Assembly (NCBI GenBank): GCA_017550385.1
Contig: JAFZPJ010000006.1
Location: 1 to 32,330 of the forward strand
Direction of reading: 5' to 3'
From: Clostridiales bacterium
GTDB taxonomy: Bacteria > Bacillota > Clostridia > Saccharofermentanales > Saccharofermentanaceae
Length of the DNA: 32,330 bases
Each line of letters begins with the position of its first letter. The first letter of the stretch is position 1. Both the position numbers and the translations under genes were made by a program. The notes beneath the pieces are model-generated. The model was not told where the DNA came from. It saw nothing but the letters and a program-made list of their open reading frames with translations, and did no database searches. Below, one piece after another: positions 17,608-25,596 of the stretch.

Positions 17608-18076
17608 GAATGCACGTCAGGAAATGATAATCAAGCTCATCAAAGAGCACGACATATCGACCCAGGAAGAACTGACTGCCAAGGTCAAGGCGGCAGGCTT
17701 CGAAGCAACACAGGCAACATGCTCCAGAGACATCAAGGAGCTCGGCATCATAAAGATCACGATGCCTGACAAGACTACGAAATATGCAGTCCTTGACAGG
17801 ACAGGTGACGTTGCTCCCGGACGGCTTCTTGCAGTATTTGCAAACTCGCTGATATCAGTCCAGTCTGCGATGAACATGCTCGTCATCAAGACTCTTCCCG
17901 GCATGGCTCAGGCTGCAGCATCCGCTCTGGATTCTATGCACCTTGAAGATGTCGTCGGTACCATCGCGGGAGACGATACGGTATTTGCCTGCGCGACAGG
18001 TCCAAATGAGGCACAGGCCCTTGTTGTAACCATAAGAGACATGATGGAATCCGGTGCTGCGCCGGACAGAGCTTGA
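17594..18076 (+). CDS. argR: Arginine repressor ArgR/AhrC
   Basis: Hexameric arginine-sensing regulator of arginine synthesis and breakdown genes. 160 residues: N-terminal winged helix (about 1-68; the recognition region is ATQATCSRDIKELGIIK, 38-54) and C-terminal oligomerisation and arginine-binding domain (78-155), with the arginine-binding signature GTIAGDDTVFA at 122-132. The start lies inside nadK. No arg operon is present, so it acts elsewhere. nadK-argR-recN is a common Clostridia order. Confidence 0.94.
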   Translation: MKTAKNARQEMIIKLIKEHDISTQEELTAKVKAAGFEATQATCSRDIKELGIIKITMPDKTTKYAVLDRTGDVAPGRLLAVFANSLISVQSAMNMLVIKTLPGMAQAAASALDSMHLEDVVGTIAGDDTVFACATGPNEAQALVVTIRDMMESGAAPDRA

Positions 18077-18077
18077 T

Positions 18078-19778
18078 ATGCTGCTCAGACTAGAGATAAG
18101 AGATTTTGCAGTCATCTCCAATATGGTCTTCGAACCGGGTTACGGTCTTAACGTCATAAGCGGTGAGACCGGCGCGGGCAAGAGCCTTATCGTCGGTGCG
18201 ATCGGACTGATCCTTGGCAACAAATCCACAAGGAACGTTATCCGGACGGGACACCCCAGCTGTTATGTCGAAGCGTGCTTTGACTGCTCTGATATCGATG
18301 ATGCGGATTTTGCAGAGTGCCTTGAAGCATACTCAATTACCCCTGATGACGGAATGCTGATAATCAGCAGGACCATATATGAGAACGGCAAGAGCGTAGC
18401 CAGGATCAATGGAGAGGGAGTGACCCTTACTGCGCTCAAAGCCGTTACTTCATTCCTTGTGGATATACACGGCCAGCACGATACCCAGAAGATCTTCGAC
18501 GAGAAACAGCATGTTAAGCTTCTCGACCGCTATGCCGGCAAGAAGGTAGAATCTCTGTATACCGAATACACTGAACTTCTCGGAAGATACAAGGATATCG
18601 TTACGCGCATCCGCGGCATATCGTCTTCTCCCGATTATCTCGATAAGAGAAGGGAATACCTGGAATTCGTGGTAAACGAGATCACTGAAGCAAACTTCAA
18701 GTCAGGTGACGAGGAGAGGCTTACCGAGACCCGTAAGAAACTCATCGCTGCAGAAGAGACTGCAGGAGACATCAACGAGGCAGCTTCGATCCTGTCGGAC
18801 GAAGGCATGACCAGAAGCGTTGTTGCCGGCGTTCAGGAAGCTTCGAGAGCTCTGGAGAAGGCCGCTTCGACCAACAAAGAATACAGGGAACTGGCTGACC
18901 GGGCGAATTCGATATATCTTGATCTTGATGCTCTGGCATCAGATCTGGGCTCAGTCCTCGATAAGATGAACTATGAGCCAGAGCTCAAGATACAGATGGA
19001 AGAGAGGCTCGGCCTGCTGTTCGACCTCAAGGCAAAGTACGGTTCTACCGTTGACGAGATCAACGCTTTTGGTGACAAGGCGGGCGAGGAGCTCGCATCC
19101 ATAGAAGGCAACAAAGACCTTCTCAAGGAACTCAAAGAGAAGCGGAAGGCAGTGGAAACTGAGCTCGTTGCCTGTGCAGAGAAACTCTCTGATGAACGCG
19201 TTAAGGCAGGCAGGAAGCTGTCGGCTGAAATAGTTCGCGAGCTCGCAGATCTTGAGATGCCCGATGCAGTCTTTGAGGTCAGCTTCACAAGACACGACAA
19301 GAGCAAGTATTTCTCTTCGTCCGGTATCGACGATATAGCATTCAGGTTCAGCGCCAATCCGGGACAGGATGTCCGTTCTCTGTCTGCGATCGTATCAGGA
19401 GGCGAGGCATCCAGGATCATGCTGGCGATCAAGAACATCCTCGGCCGCTGTGATTCCACACAGACATTGATCTTCGACGAGATCGATACCGGTGTATCAG
19501 GCAAGGCTGCAGGCGCTATCGCATCGAAACTCAGATCCATATCCTCGGGACGTCAGGTCCTCTGCGTTACCCATACCGCCCAGATAGCAGCCGCGGCAGA
19601 CTGCAACTTCAAGCTCTCCAAGAAGGTATCTTCCGGTAATACCGAGACTTCCTGCGAGCTCCTCGGAATAGACGGCAAGACAGAAGAAGTTTCCAGGCTC
19701 TTATCCGGCGGATCTCAAGACAGCTCAGTCAAGCTGGCAAGAGAGCTTATCGATACTTATTTTGGCTGGATCAGTTGA
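18078..19778 (+). CDS. recN: DNA repair ATPase RecN
   Basis: SMC-like ATPase that holds DNA ends during double-strand break repair. 566 residues. Start ATG 18078 is 1 base after the argR stop; the earlier in-frame region lies in argR and adds nothing conserved. Walker A is GETGAGKS (29-36), the N-terminal segment continues with DIHGQHDTQKIFD, two coiled-coil arms surround the centre, and the C-terminal half carries the ABC signature LSAIVSGGEASRIMLAIK and Walker B TLIFDEIDTGVSGKAAG, then VLCVTHTAQIAA. It ends the long plus-strand run, overlapping the convergent rluA-type gene by 8 bases; no separate terminator hairpin is seen. Confidence 0.95.
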   Translation: MLLRLEIRDFAVISNMVFEPGYGLNVISGETGAGKSLIVGAIGLILGNKSTRNVIRTGHPSCYVEACFDCSDIDDADFAECLEAYSITPDDGMLIISRTIYENGKSVARINGEGVTLTALKAVTSFLVDIHGQHDTQKIFDEKQHVKLLDRYAGKKVESLYTEYTELLGRYKDIVTRIRGISSSPDYLDKRREYLEFVVNEITEANFKSGDEERLTETRKKLIAAEETAGDINEAASILSDEGMTRSVVAGVQEASRALEKAASTNKEYRELADRANSIYLDLDALASDLGSVLDKMNYEPELKIQMEERLGLLFDLKAKYGSTVDEINAFGDKAGEELASIEGNKDLLKELKEKRKAVETELVACAEKLSDERVKAGRKLSAEIVRELADLEMPDAVFEVSFTRHDKSKYFSSSGIDDIAFRFSANPGQDVRSLSAIVSGGEASRIMLAIKNILGRCDSTQTLIFDEIDTGVSGKAAGAIASKLRSISSGRQVLCVTHTAQIAAAADCNFKLSKKVSSGNTETSCELLGIDGKTEEVSRLLSGGSQDSSVKLARELIDTYFGWIS

Positions 19779-20664
19779 TGACTGCTTCCATGTCTGACGG
19801 AAGCGGCGCAGTGAATTCCTTGTCTTCTCCGCTGAACGGATCCTTGAAGGTAAGCTTATATGCGTGAAGAGCGCACCTACCCATGAGCGCGTCCAGTTCT
19901 GCTGAATTGGGGAAAGAGCTATTCGGATTGTCTATAGAGTTCGGTCCGTAAAGACCGTCTCCCAGGAGCGGATGTCCCATATAAGTCGAATGAACCCTTA
20001 TCTGGTGGCAGCGGCCGGTTATCAGCTTGAATTCCACGAGTGAGATATCCTTGTCCGGATAATAGGCAAGGCTCTTATACAAAGTCGTGGATTCTTTTCC
20101 GTTGGGATCGACGTCTCTGATCATGACCGAGTTGGGCCTTCTCGCTATAGGCCGGTCGATCGTGCCCTCTTCCGGGGTGTATCTTCCGTAGACGAGAGCT
20201 TTGTATGATTTCGAGATGTTGCCGTACAGATGAAGGGAATTGTGGGAATATCCGTCCTTAGCGATGATGATAAGACCTGAAGTCTCGCGGTCGAGTCTCA
20301 TTACGGGGTGGAGCGTATGGTCAGACAGCTGAGTCAGGAGCGAGTCGTCTAGGTGGCCTTGGACCGGATGCGTCACGATACCTGCAGGCTTATTGATGAC
20401 TGCGTAATGAGAATCCTCGTAAAGTACGGGGATGGAATCGACCTTGTTAAGCGTAAAATCGGAATCGCCGTATTCGAGATAGAGTTCGTCACCCTCATGA
20501 ACATGCTCCCGGACAGTGGCATGAACGCCGTTAAGATTAACTGTTCCGTGGAATTTGAGACGTTTGATCATTACGCCGCTCATCTTGAACTCTCTTACCA
20601 AAACCTTATAGATCTCATGATCTTCGTAAGATTCGGGGACTTTATAGCATATTTTCATGCACAT
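19771..20664 (-). CDS. RluA family pseudouridine synthase
   Basis: Predicted to turn specific uridines in rRNA or tRNA into pseudouridine. 297 residues from ATG 20664 (295 from ATG 20658). Residues 15-65 form a weak S4-like RNA-binding domain, then the catalytic domain with VINKPAGIVTHP (89-100), the catalytic motif MRLDRETSGLII (122-133; Asp125), and GRCHQIRVHSTYMGHPLLGD. Which RluA subgroup (RluA, C or D) cannot be decided. No Shine-Dalgarno is present; a TATAAT ends 6-7 bases upstream of the second ATG, suggesting a leaderless message from that ATG. Convergent with recN, overlapping its last 8 bases. Confidence 0.9.
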   Translation of the reverse strand: MCMKICYKVPESYEDHEIYKVLVREFKMSGVMIKRLKFHGTVNLNGVHATVREHVHEGDELYLEYGDSDFTLNKVDSIPVLYEDSHYAVINKPAGIVTHPVQGHLDDSLLTQLSDHTLHPVMRLDRETSGLIIIAKDGYSHNSLHLYGNISKSYKALVYGRYTPEEGTIDRPIARRPNSVMIRDVDPNGKESTTLYKSLAYYPDKDISLVEFKLITGRCHQIRVHSTYMGHPLLGDGLYGPNSIDNPNSSFPNSAELDALMGRCALHAYKLTFKDPFSGEDKEFTAPLPSDMEAVIN

Positions 20665-20670
20665 ATTATA
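20665..20670 (-). promoter_or_regulatory. Candidate -10 element placing the rluA-type transcript start at its ATG
   Basis: Minus-strand TATAAT, directly followed by ATGTGCATG. Normal spacing from the -10 would put transcription at about the second ATG (20658). There is no good -35 hexamer, so confidence is limited. Confidence 0.35.
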
Positions 20671-20677
20671 CCGATTA

Positions 20678-20706
20678 TTGACTTTAGTAGTATTTATTTA
20701 TAGAAT
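20678..20706 (+). promoter_or_regulatory. Promoter of rny
   Basis: TTGACT (20678-20683), exactly 17 bases, TAGAAT (20701-20706). The predicted start is about 20712-20714, giving a leader of about 68 bases. Confidence 0.65.
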
Positions 20707-20712
20707 TCTAAA

Positions 20713-20728
20713 TGGCTTGTCAGAGCCA
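20713..20728 (+). promoter_or_regulatory. Hairpin at predicted 5' end of rny mRNA
   Basis: TGGCT / AGCCA (20713-20717 with 20724-20728) with a 6-base loop, starting at the predicted first base of the transcript. 5'-terminal hairpins slow 5'-dependent decay; the role here is inferred. Confidence 0.4.
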
Positions 20729-20780
20729 ATTATAAATGTTCTTTGACAACTAAATAAACTATTTGGAGGTGAGTACCAAC

Positions 20781-22361
20781 GTGCCAGACATAGATTTGGG
20801 TCTAATATTGGCCGCGATCGTTTGTCTTGTAATTGGTCTGCTTCTGGGTTTTGGAATAACTGCGCTTTACTTTAAGAAGAAGATTTCTAAGGAGCAAAAG
20901 CAGCTGGAAGAAGATAAGGCGAAGTCTCAGGATAACGCAAACATTTATCTCGCCAACGCTCAGAAGGAAGCTGAGAACAACAAACGAGATTTACTCTTGC
21001 AGGCGAAAGAAGAAGTTGCCCGTGTCCGTTCCGAACTGGAGCGCGATGCCAAGGAAAAGAAACAGGAACTTGCGAGAGAGAGGAACAAGCTTGAGCAGAA
21101 GGAGAGCAATCTCGCCCGTATTGAAGCAAGCTATGAGCGCAAGCAGGAAGAGATCGAGAAGAAGCAGCAGTCTGTTGCAGAACTCGAAGCACGTGCGAAG
21201 GATTACGAATCCCGTAAGAGAGCCGAACTCGAGAGAGTATCCGGACTTTCCGTTGCGGAGGCAAGATCACTCGTACTTGACGAAGCACAGCGCGAATACA
21301 GCCACGATATGGTCCTGATGCTTAAGCAGATGGAAGAAAAGACCAAACAGGATGCCGATAAGATCGCAAAAGATATTATCGCAGGCGCTATCCAGCGTTA
21401 CGCATCCGATTATGTATCTGAGGTTACTGTATCAGTTGTTAACCTTCCCAACGACGAGATGAAGGGAAGGATCATCGGCCGTGAAGGCCGTAACATTAGA
21501 GCAATCGAGACAATTACCGGCGTTGATCTGATCATCGACGATACACCTGAAGCAATCGTTCTTTCTTCGTTCGATCCTATAAGGAGAGAGATAGCGAGAC
21601 TTACGATAGAGAAGCTCGTTGTAGACGGAAGAATCCACCCGGCAAGAATTGAGGAGATGGCTAACAAAGCCCGCAAGGAACTCAATAACACCATTAAGAC
21701 CGAAGGTGAGAAGGCTGCATTCGACACAGGCGTAATGAATCTTCACCCTGAGCTCATCAAGCTCCTCGGAAGACTCCGTTACCGTACGTCATACGGCCAG
21801 AACGTTCTTCAGCATTCGATCGAAGTGTCATGGCTTGCTTCTATGATGGCAGACGAGCTCGGACTTGACAGCACACTGGCAAGGAGAGCAGGACTTCTGC
21901 ACGACATAGGTAAGGCCGTTGACTTTGAACAGGAAGGAACCCACGTACAGCTTGGTGTTGACATTGCCAAGAAGTATCATGAATCGCCCAATGTAATCAA
22001 TTGCATTGAAGCACATCACGGCGATGTGGATGCCCTTACACCCGAAGCAGTTCTCGTCGCAGCTGCAGATGCCATATCCGCAGCAAGACCTGGAGCGAGG
22101 AGAGAGAATCTCGAGACCTACATCAAGAGGATCGAGAAGTTGGAGGAAATTGCCACAAGCTTCGACGGAGTTGAGAAGAGTTATGCCATTCAGGCAGGAC
22201 GCGAGATCCGTGTTATCGTTCAACCGGAGAGAGTATCCGATGATGAGATGGTCCTCAAGGCTCGCGATATCTGTAAGAAGATCGAAGAAGAGCTCGACTA
22301 TCCCGGACAGATCAAGGTTAATGTCATTCGAGAGACTCGCGCAACCGATGTTGCAAAATAA
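20781..22361 (+). CDS. rny: Ribonuclease Y
   Basis: Membrane-bound endoribonuclease that starts mRNA decay in Firmicutes. The start is GTG 20781: GGAGGTG at 20765-20771 lies 9 bases upstream, and an in-frame TTG at 20763 overlaps this site, so it is rejected. 526 residues, matching the family (about 520). N-terminal membrane helix (about 6-31), long charged coiled coil (35-190), KH domain with [19 protein letters not shown] (about 228-246), and HD domain with [20 protein letters not shown] and the metal-binding [17 protein letters not shown], then IEAHHGDVD. It has its own promoter and terminator, so it is a single-gene unit upstream of rimO. Confidence 0.96.
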   Translation: MPDIDLGLILAAIVCLVIGLLLGFGITALYFKKKISKEQKQLEEDKAKSQDNANIYLANAQKEAENNKRDLLLQAKEEVARVRSELERDAKEKKQELARERNKLEQKESNLARIEASYERKQEEIEKKQQSVAELEARAKDYESRKRAELERVSGLSVAEARSLVLDEAQREYSHDMVLMLKQMEEKTKQDADKIAKDIIAGAIQRYASDYVSEVTVSVVNLPNDEMKGRIIGREGRNIRAIETITGVDLIIDDTPEAIVLSSFDPIRREIARLTIEKLVVDGRIHPARIEEMANKARKELNNTIKTEGEKAAFDTGVMNLHPELIKLLGRLRYRTSYGQNVLQHSIEVSWLASMMADELGLDSTLARRAGLLHDIGKAVDFEQEGTHVQLGVDIAKKYHESPNVINCIEAHHGDVDALTPEAVLVAAADAISAARPGARRENLETYIKRIEKLEEIATSFDGVEKSYAIQAGREIRVIVQPERVSDDEMVLKARDICKKIEEELDYPGQIKVNVIRETRATDVAK

Positions 22362-22412
22362 TTCATATATATTATTTTGGCATTTGGAATTTGCTTACAT
22401 CACAAACAAAAG

Positions 22413-22440
22413 AGGGACTGCAATAAGCGGTCCCTTTTTT
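22413..22440 (+). terminator. Terminator of rny
   Basis: 6-bp stem AGGGAC / GTCCCT (22413-22418 with 22430-22435) with an 11-base loop and a run of six T. The stem is moderate, so some read-through to rimO is possible. Confidence 0.8.
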
Positions 22441-22452
22441 AATGTCTTACTG

Positions 22453-22461
22453 TGTTATAAT
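22453..22461 (+). promoter_or_regulatory. Extended -10 promoter at the rimO start, leaderless type
   Basis: TGTTATAAT is a perfect extended -10 (TGnTATAAT), ending 7 bases before ATG 22469. Transcription would begin at or next to that ATG. No -35 is obvious, as is allowed for extended -10 promoters. Confidence 0.5.
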
Positions 22462-22468
22462 GCCCGAT

Positions 22469-23815
22469 ATGGAACGCAAAGATATTAACATCACACTTGT
22501 TGCACTCGGCTGCTCGAAGAATCTCGTTGACTGCGAGTGCATGTCCAAGCTTCTCAAAGAAGCCGGCTACAACGTGGTCTCTGATATCGCAGACTCTGAC
22601 GTTGCCGTCATCAACACTTGCGGATTCATAGAATCTGCCAAGACAGAGGCGATCAGCACTATTCTCGATGTTGCGGACTATAAACAGGAAGGCAGGCTTA
22701 AGCACATTGTTGCAACGGGATGCCTTGCCCAGAGATACAGCAGCGAGATCTTAGACCAGATGCCGGAAGTCGATGCTGTGCTCGGCACAGCTCACTACGG
22801 AGACATCGTAAAGGTCGTAGACGAGTTGTTTGGCAGTGATATGTTGGAGAATAACCTGACTGACGGTCTGGGCGGTCTTACGCATATGCTCGAAGACAGA
22901 GACATCTCGACCCCCGGATATGCATGGCTCAAGATTGGCGAGGGCTGCCTTCACCGCTGTGCTTTCTGCGCGATCCCGCTCATAAGGGGAACGTTTATCT
23001 CCAGACCCATGGAAGATATCGTCAAAGAGGCTGAAGTCATCGCTTCCAAAGGTATTAAAGAGATAATCCTCGCCGCACAGGATACGACCAATTACGGCAT
23101 TGACCTCTACAAGAAGAAGTGCCTGCCCGAGCTTCTGCGTAAACTCTCCGAGATCGACGGGATCGAGATGATCAGGGTCATGTACGGCTATATGGACGGC
23201 ATGACAGATGAACTGATCGACGAGATGGCAACTAATCCCAAGATCACTCACTATTTTGATATCCCGATCCAGCACGGATGTGCGAAGATCCTGAAGGCGA
23301 TGTTCAGGAAAGATACTCCCGAACTTATCACAGAGAGACTTGCGGCCATAAGAGCCAGGATACCTGATGCCATCATCAGGACAACTGTCATGGTAGGGTT
23401 CCCGGGAGAGACGGAAGAGGATTTCGAAGAGCTTAAAGCAAACCTCTCGAAATGGGAGTTCGACCGTCTGGGATGCTTTATCTTCTCGCCCGAGGAGGGT
23501 ACCAAGGCCTTCGACATGGAAGACCAGGTTCCTGATGACGTAAAGCAGAGAAGATACGAGGAAGTCTATGCCCTCCAGCAGGAAATATCGTCAAAGCTTA
23601 CAAAGAAGAGGCTCGGAACGACCGTAAAAGTTAATATTGTCTCAGTCTCGGATGATGGTATATTCTATATCGGCCGCAGTTACGGCGAATCTCCGGAAGT
23701 CGATCCGGTGATCTATGTGGCAGCGGAGACAGGCGAACTTAATATCGGTGACATCGTTGATGTTAAGATCGTCGACTGTTCGGACGATTACGACATGACA
23801 GGAGTAACAGTATAA
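22469..23815 (+). CDS. rimO: Ribosomal protein S12 methylthiotransferase RimO
   Basis: Radical-SAM enzyme that methylthiolates the conserved aspartate of ribosomal protein S12. From ATG 22469 it has 448 residues. The N-terminal domain carries the auxiliary 4Fe-4S cysteines (Cys15 in ALGCSKN, Cys51 in INTCGFI, Cys85 in ATGCLAQR), the radical-SAM triad is GEGCLHRCAFCAIP (Cys160, 164, 167), followed by IRGTFISRP, DTTNYG and DIPIQHG, and it ends with a TRAM-like domain. CAIPxIRG and the AQDT context favour RimO over MiaB. Upstream in-frame ATGs at 22442 and 22460 have no ribosome site and precede or overlap the -10, and the first conserved residues begin after ATG 22469. The stop overlaps pgsA (TAATG). 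Confidence 0.92.
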   Translation: MERKDINITLVALGCSKNLVDCECMSKLLKEAGYNVVSDIADSDVAVINTCGFIESAKTEAISTILDVADYKQEGRLKHIVATGCLAQRYSSEILDQMPEVDAVLGTAHYGDIVKVVDELFGSDMLENNLTDGLGGLTHMLEDRDISTPGYAWLKIGEGCLHRCAFCAIPLIRGTFISRPMEDIVKEAEVIASKGIKEIILAAQDTTNYGIDLYKKKCLPELLRKLSEIDGIEMIRVMYGYMDGMTDELIDEMATNPKITHYFDIPIQHGCAKILKAMFRKDTPELITERLAAIRARIPDAIIRTTVMVGFPGETEEDFEELKANLSKWEFDRLGCFIFSPEEGTKAFDMEDQVPDDVKQRRYEEVYALQQEISSKLTKKRLGTTVKVNIVSVSDDGIFYIGRSYGESPEVDPVIYVAAETGELNIGDIVDVKIVDCSDDYDMTGVTV

Positions 23816-24432
23816 TGAATCTTCCTAATAAGCTCTCACTGCTGAGGATAATCCTCGTGCCGTTTACGATGCTGTTCATGCTGCCCGTTAATATCTACGG
23901 CTGGCAGCCTGAAGGATGGAATGCTTTTATCAACAGCAACGGAATGACTGTCGCAGCTGCAATCTTCATCATCGCATCTCTGACCGACATGGCAGACGGC
24001 AAGATCGCCAGAAAGTATAATCTCATCACGGACCTCGGCAAGTTCCTGGACAGCCTTGCGGATAAGATCCTTGTCATAAGCATCATGCTCGCTCTGGTAT
24101 ATCTCGGAAGACTCTCACCGATCATGGTCATGATCATCATCTTAAGGGAGTTTGCAGTATCCGGTCTTAGGATGATCGCCGCATCCAAGGGAGAGGTCAT
24201 CGCAGCCCGCATGATCGGCAAGGTAAAGACCGTAACGCAGATGGTTGCGATCATCTACATCATGTTCGAACCGATCCTTCTTAAGATATTCGGAATGACT
24301 TACAACGGCTATCCGCTCGAGATATCTGCCGTTACGATCATCGGTGACGTGCTCTTCGATATATGCGTCATCATGACCATCGTATCGGGTATCGATTACA
24401 TTATTAAGGGCAAGAAGTACCTCAAAGGTTAA
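23815..24432 (+). CDS. pgsA: CDP-diacylglycerol-glycerol-3-phosphate 3-phosphatidyltransferase
   Basis: Makes phosphatidylglycerophosphate from CDP-diacylglycerol and glycerol 3-phosphate, the committed step to phosphatidylglycerol and cardiolipin, in the membrane. 205 residues with about five hydrophobic helices. The full CDP-alcohol phosphotransferase motif is present: Asp58, Asp61, Gly62, Ala65, Arg66, Gly75, Asp79, Asp83. The N-terminal NLPNKLSLLRIILVP is typical of PgsA. It starts within the rimO stop with AGGAG inside rimO, so translation is coupled. No clear terminator follows; acpP has its own promoter. YqeG (9299) could supply the next phosphatase step (inference). Confidence 0.94.
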   Translation: MNLPNKLSLLRIILVPFTMLFMLPVNIYGWQPEGWNAFINSNGMTVAAAIFIIASLTDMADGKIARKYNLITDLGKFLDSLADKILVISIMLALVYLGRLSPIMVMIIILREFAVSGLRMIAASKGEVIAARMIGKVKTVTQMVAIIYIMFEPILLKIFGMTYNGYPLEISAVTIIGDVLFDICVIMTIVSGIDYIIKGKKYLKG

Positions 24433-24460
24433 AATACTTCGATAATCAAAATAATGCCTA

Positions 24461-24487
24461 TTGACAATAATCAAACTTTAATATAAA
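24461..24487 (+). promoter_or_regulatory. Promoter of acpP with flanking inverted repeats
   Basis: Consensus TTGACA (24461-24466) and TATAAA (24482-24487), with a short 15-base spacer. CAAACT (24472-24477) and AGTTTG (24491-24496) form an inverted repeat across the -10, and TGATTTAAATCA (24502-24513) is a perfect 12-base palindrome just before the ribosome site. Operator function is a guess. Confidence 0.55.
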
Positions 24488-24528
24488 AACAGTTTGTAGG
24501 TTGATTTAAATCACGGAGGTAAATACAA

Positions 24529-24774
24529 ATGACAAACGAAGAACTCTTTAAGAGCATTAAGCAGATGATCGTAGACCAGCTTGGTGTAGATGAGGATACA
24601 ATCACAGAAGATTCCTCTTTCGTTGACGATCTCAATGCTGATTCTCTGGATATGGTAGAGCTCGTTATGGCAATGGAGCAGGAATTCGACATCGAGATCC
24701 CTGATGACGTTGCTGAGAAGGTTGCTACGGTTAAGGACGCAGTTGAGTACGTTCAGAACCTGATGGAGGGCTGA
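24529..24774 (+). CDS. acpP: Acyl carrier protein
   Basis: Small acidic carrier that holds growing acyl chains as thioesters during type II fatty-acid synthesis. 81 residues, typical four-helix size. The phosphopantetheine attachment site is [20 protein letters not shown] with Ser39. Strong GGAGGT (24515-24520), 8 bases before ATG 24529. It lies directly upstream of rnc and smc, as in many Firmicutes, but no other fab or plsX gene is next to it here. A strong terminator follows, so high acpP output is separated from rnc. Confidence 0.96.
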   Translation: MTNEELFKSIKQMIVDQLGVDEDTITEDSSFVDDLNADSLDMVELVMAMEQEFDIEIPDDVAEKVATVKDAVEYVQNLMEG

Positions 24775-24805
24775 TATCAGTCCCGGCATTTAGACTGAAG
24801 ACTAT

Positions 24806-24840
24806 GGCTGAATGTGTATTTATGCGCATTCAGCCTTTTT
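24806..24840 (+). terminator. Terminator of acpP, ending 8 bases before the rnc ATG
   Basis: Perfect 9-bp stem GGCTGAATG / CATTCAGCC (24806-24814 with 24827-24835) followed by five T. The T run ends 8 bases upstream of the rnc start, so any transcript reaching rnc either reads through it or starts inside it. Confidence 0.9.
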
Positions 24841-24848
24841 ATTAGATC

Positions 24849-25559
24849 ATGGCTACTGATTATTCTGAATTTGAGACAACTCTGGGATACGAGTTCAAGG
24901 ACAAGTCGCTGCTGGAGGAGGCCTTCACGCACACGACTTTTGTTTTCGAGCGCGGCGGAGGGCACTGGGAGTCCAACCAGAGACTTGAGTTTATAGGAGA
25001 TTCGGTAATAGACCTTGTTGTCGGATGCGAGCTCTATAAGATGAAGCCGACTGAAGGTGAAGGCTATCTGTCCAAAATGAGAGCCATTGTCGTCTGTGAG
25101 AGATCTTTCGCGGAGGAAGCACGCAGGCTTGATATGGGCAGGTATCTCATGCTCGGTAAAGGCGAGGAGCAGTCGGGAGGTGCCGATAAGGATTCGACCC
25201 TGGCAGACTGTTTTGAGGCCGTAATGGCTGCCGTTTTCTTTGACGGCGGTTATGAGGCGGCAAGATCATGTATACTGAAAAATCTTTCCGATACCATGCA
25301 GAAGGCGGTAAACGGTGAGATCTTCCTGGATTACAAGAGCAGACTGCTTGAGCTGGCGCAGATGAAGGGCAGACAGCATAATATCAAGTTCACGGTTACC
25401 GATGAACGCGGCCCTGCGCATGCTAGAGAGTTTGACGTAGAGGTATATGCCGACGATTCATTTCTTGCCAAAGCTTCCGGCAAGAGCAAGCGCGATGCCG
25501 AGCAGAAGTGCGCTCAGGCAGCAATCGAGACTTATCTCATGCTTTTTCCAGAGAAGTGA
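24849..25559 (+). CDS. rnc: Ribonuclease III
   Basis: Cuts double-stranded RNA, including rRNA precursors. 236 residues: the nuclease domain (1-150) has signature NQRLEFIGDSVIDL with catalytic Glu47 and Asp51, and LADCFEAVMAAVFFDGG with Asp120 and Glu123; a double-stranded RNA-binding domain follows (about 160-232; ASGKSKRDAEQKCAQAAIE). The reading frame has a TAG at 24843-24845, so ATG 24849 is the first possible ATG, yet no Shine-Dalgarno lies before it. A GGGHW insertion follows the first helix. Genes downstream (smc, ftsY) are in the classic order. Confidence 0.95.
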   Translation: MATDYSEFETTLGYEFKDKSLLEEAFTHTTFVFERGGGHWESNQRLEFIGDSVIDLVVGCELYKMKPTEGEGYLSKMRAIVVCERSFAEEARRLDMGRYLMLGKGEEQSGGADKDSTLADCFEAVMAAVFFDGGYEAARSCILKNLSDTMQKAVNGEIFLDYKSRLLELAQMKGRQHNIKFTVTDERGPAHAREFDVEVYADDSFLAKASGKSKRDAEQKCAQAAIETYLMLFPEK

Positions 25560-25565
25560 TATAAT
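25557..25565 (+). promoter_or_regulatory. Extended -10 promoter of smc-ftsY at the rnc stop codon
   Basis: TGATATAAT, an extended -10 whose first three bases are the rnc stop codon. The leader is about 25 bases, with AAAGGAT (25584-25590) before ATG 25597. Confidence 0.5.
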
Positions 25566-25596
25566 TAGTCGGTATTTTTAATTAAAGGATCAATTA

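Noticed and set aside
20743-20748. TTGACA just before the rny ribosome site as a -35
   Set aside because: A -10 at proper spacing would fall on the ribosome site and start codon, and none is present. The upstream TTGACT/TAGAAT pair is better placed.
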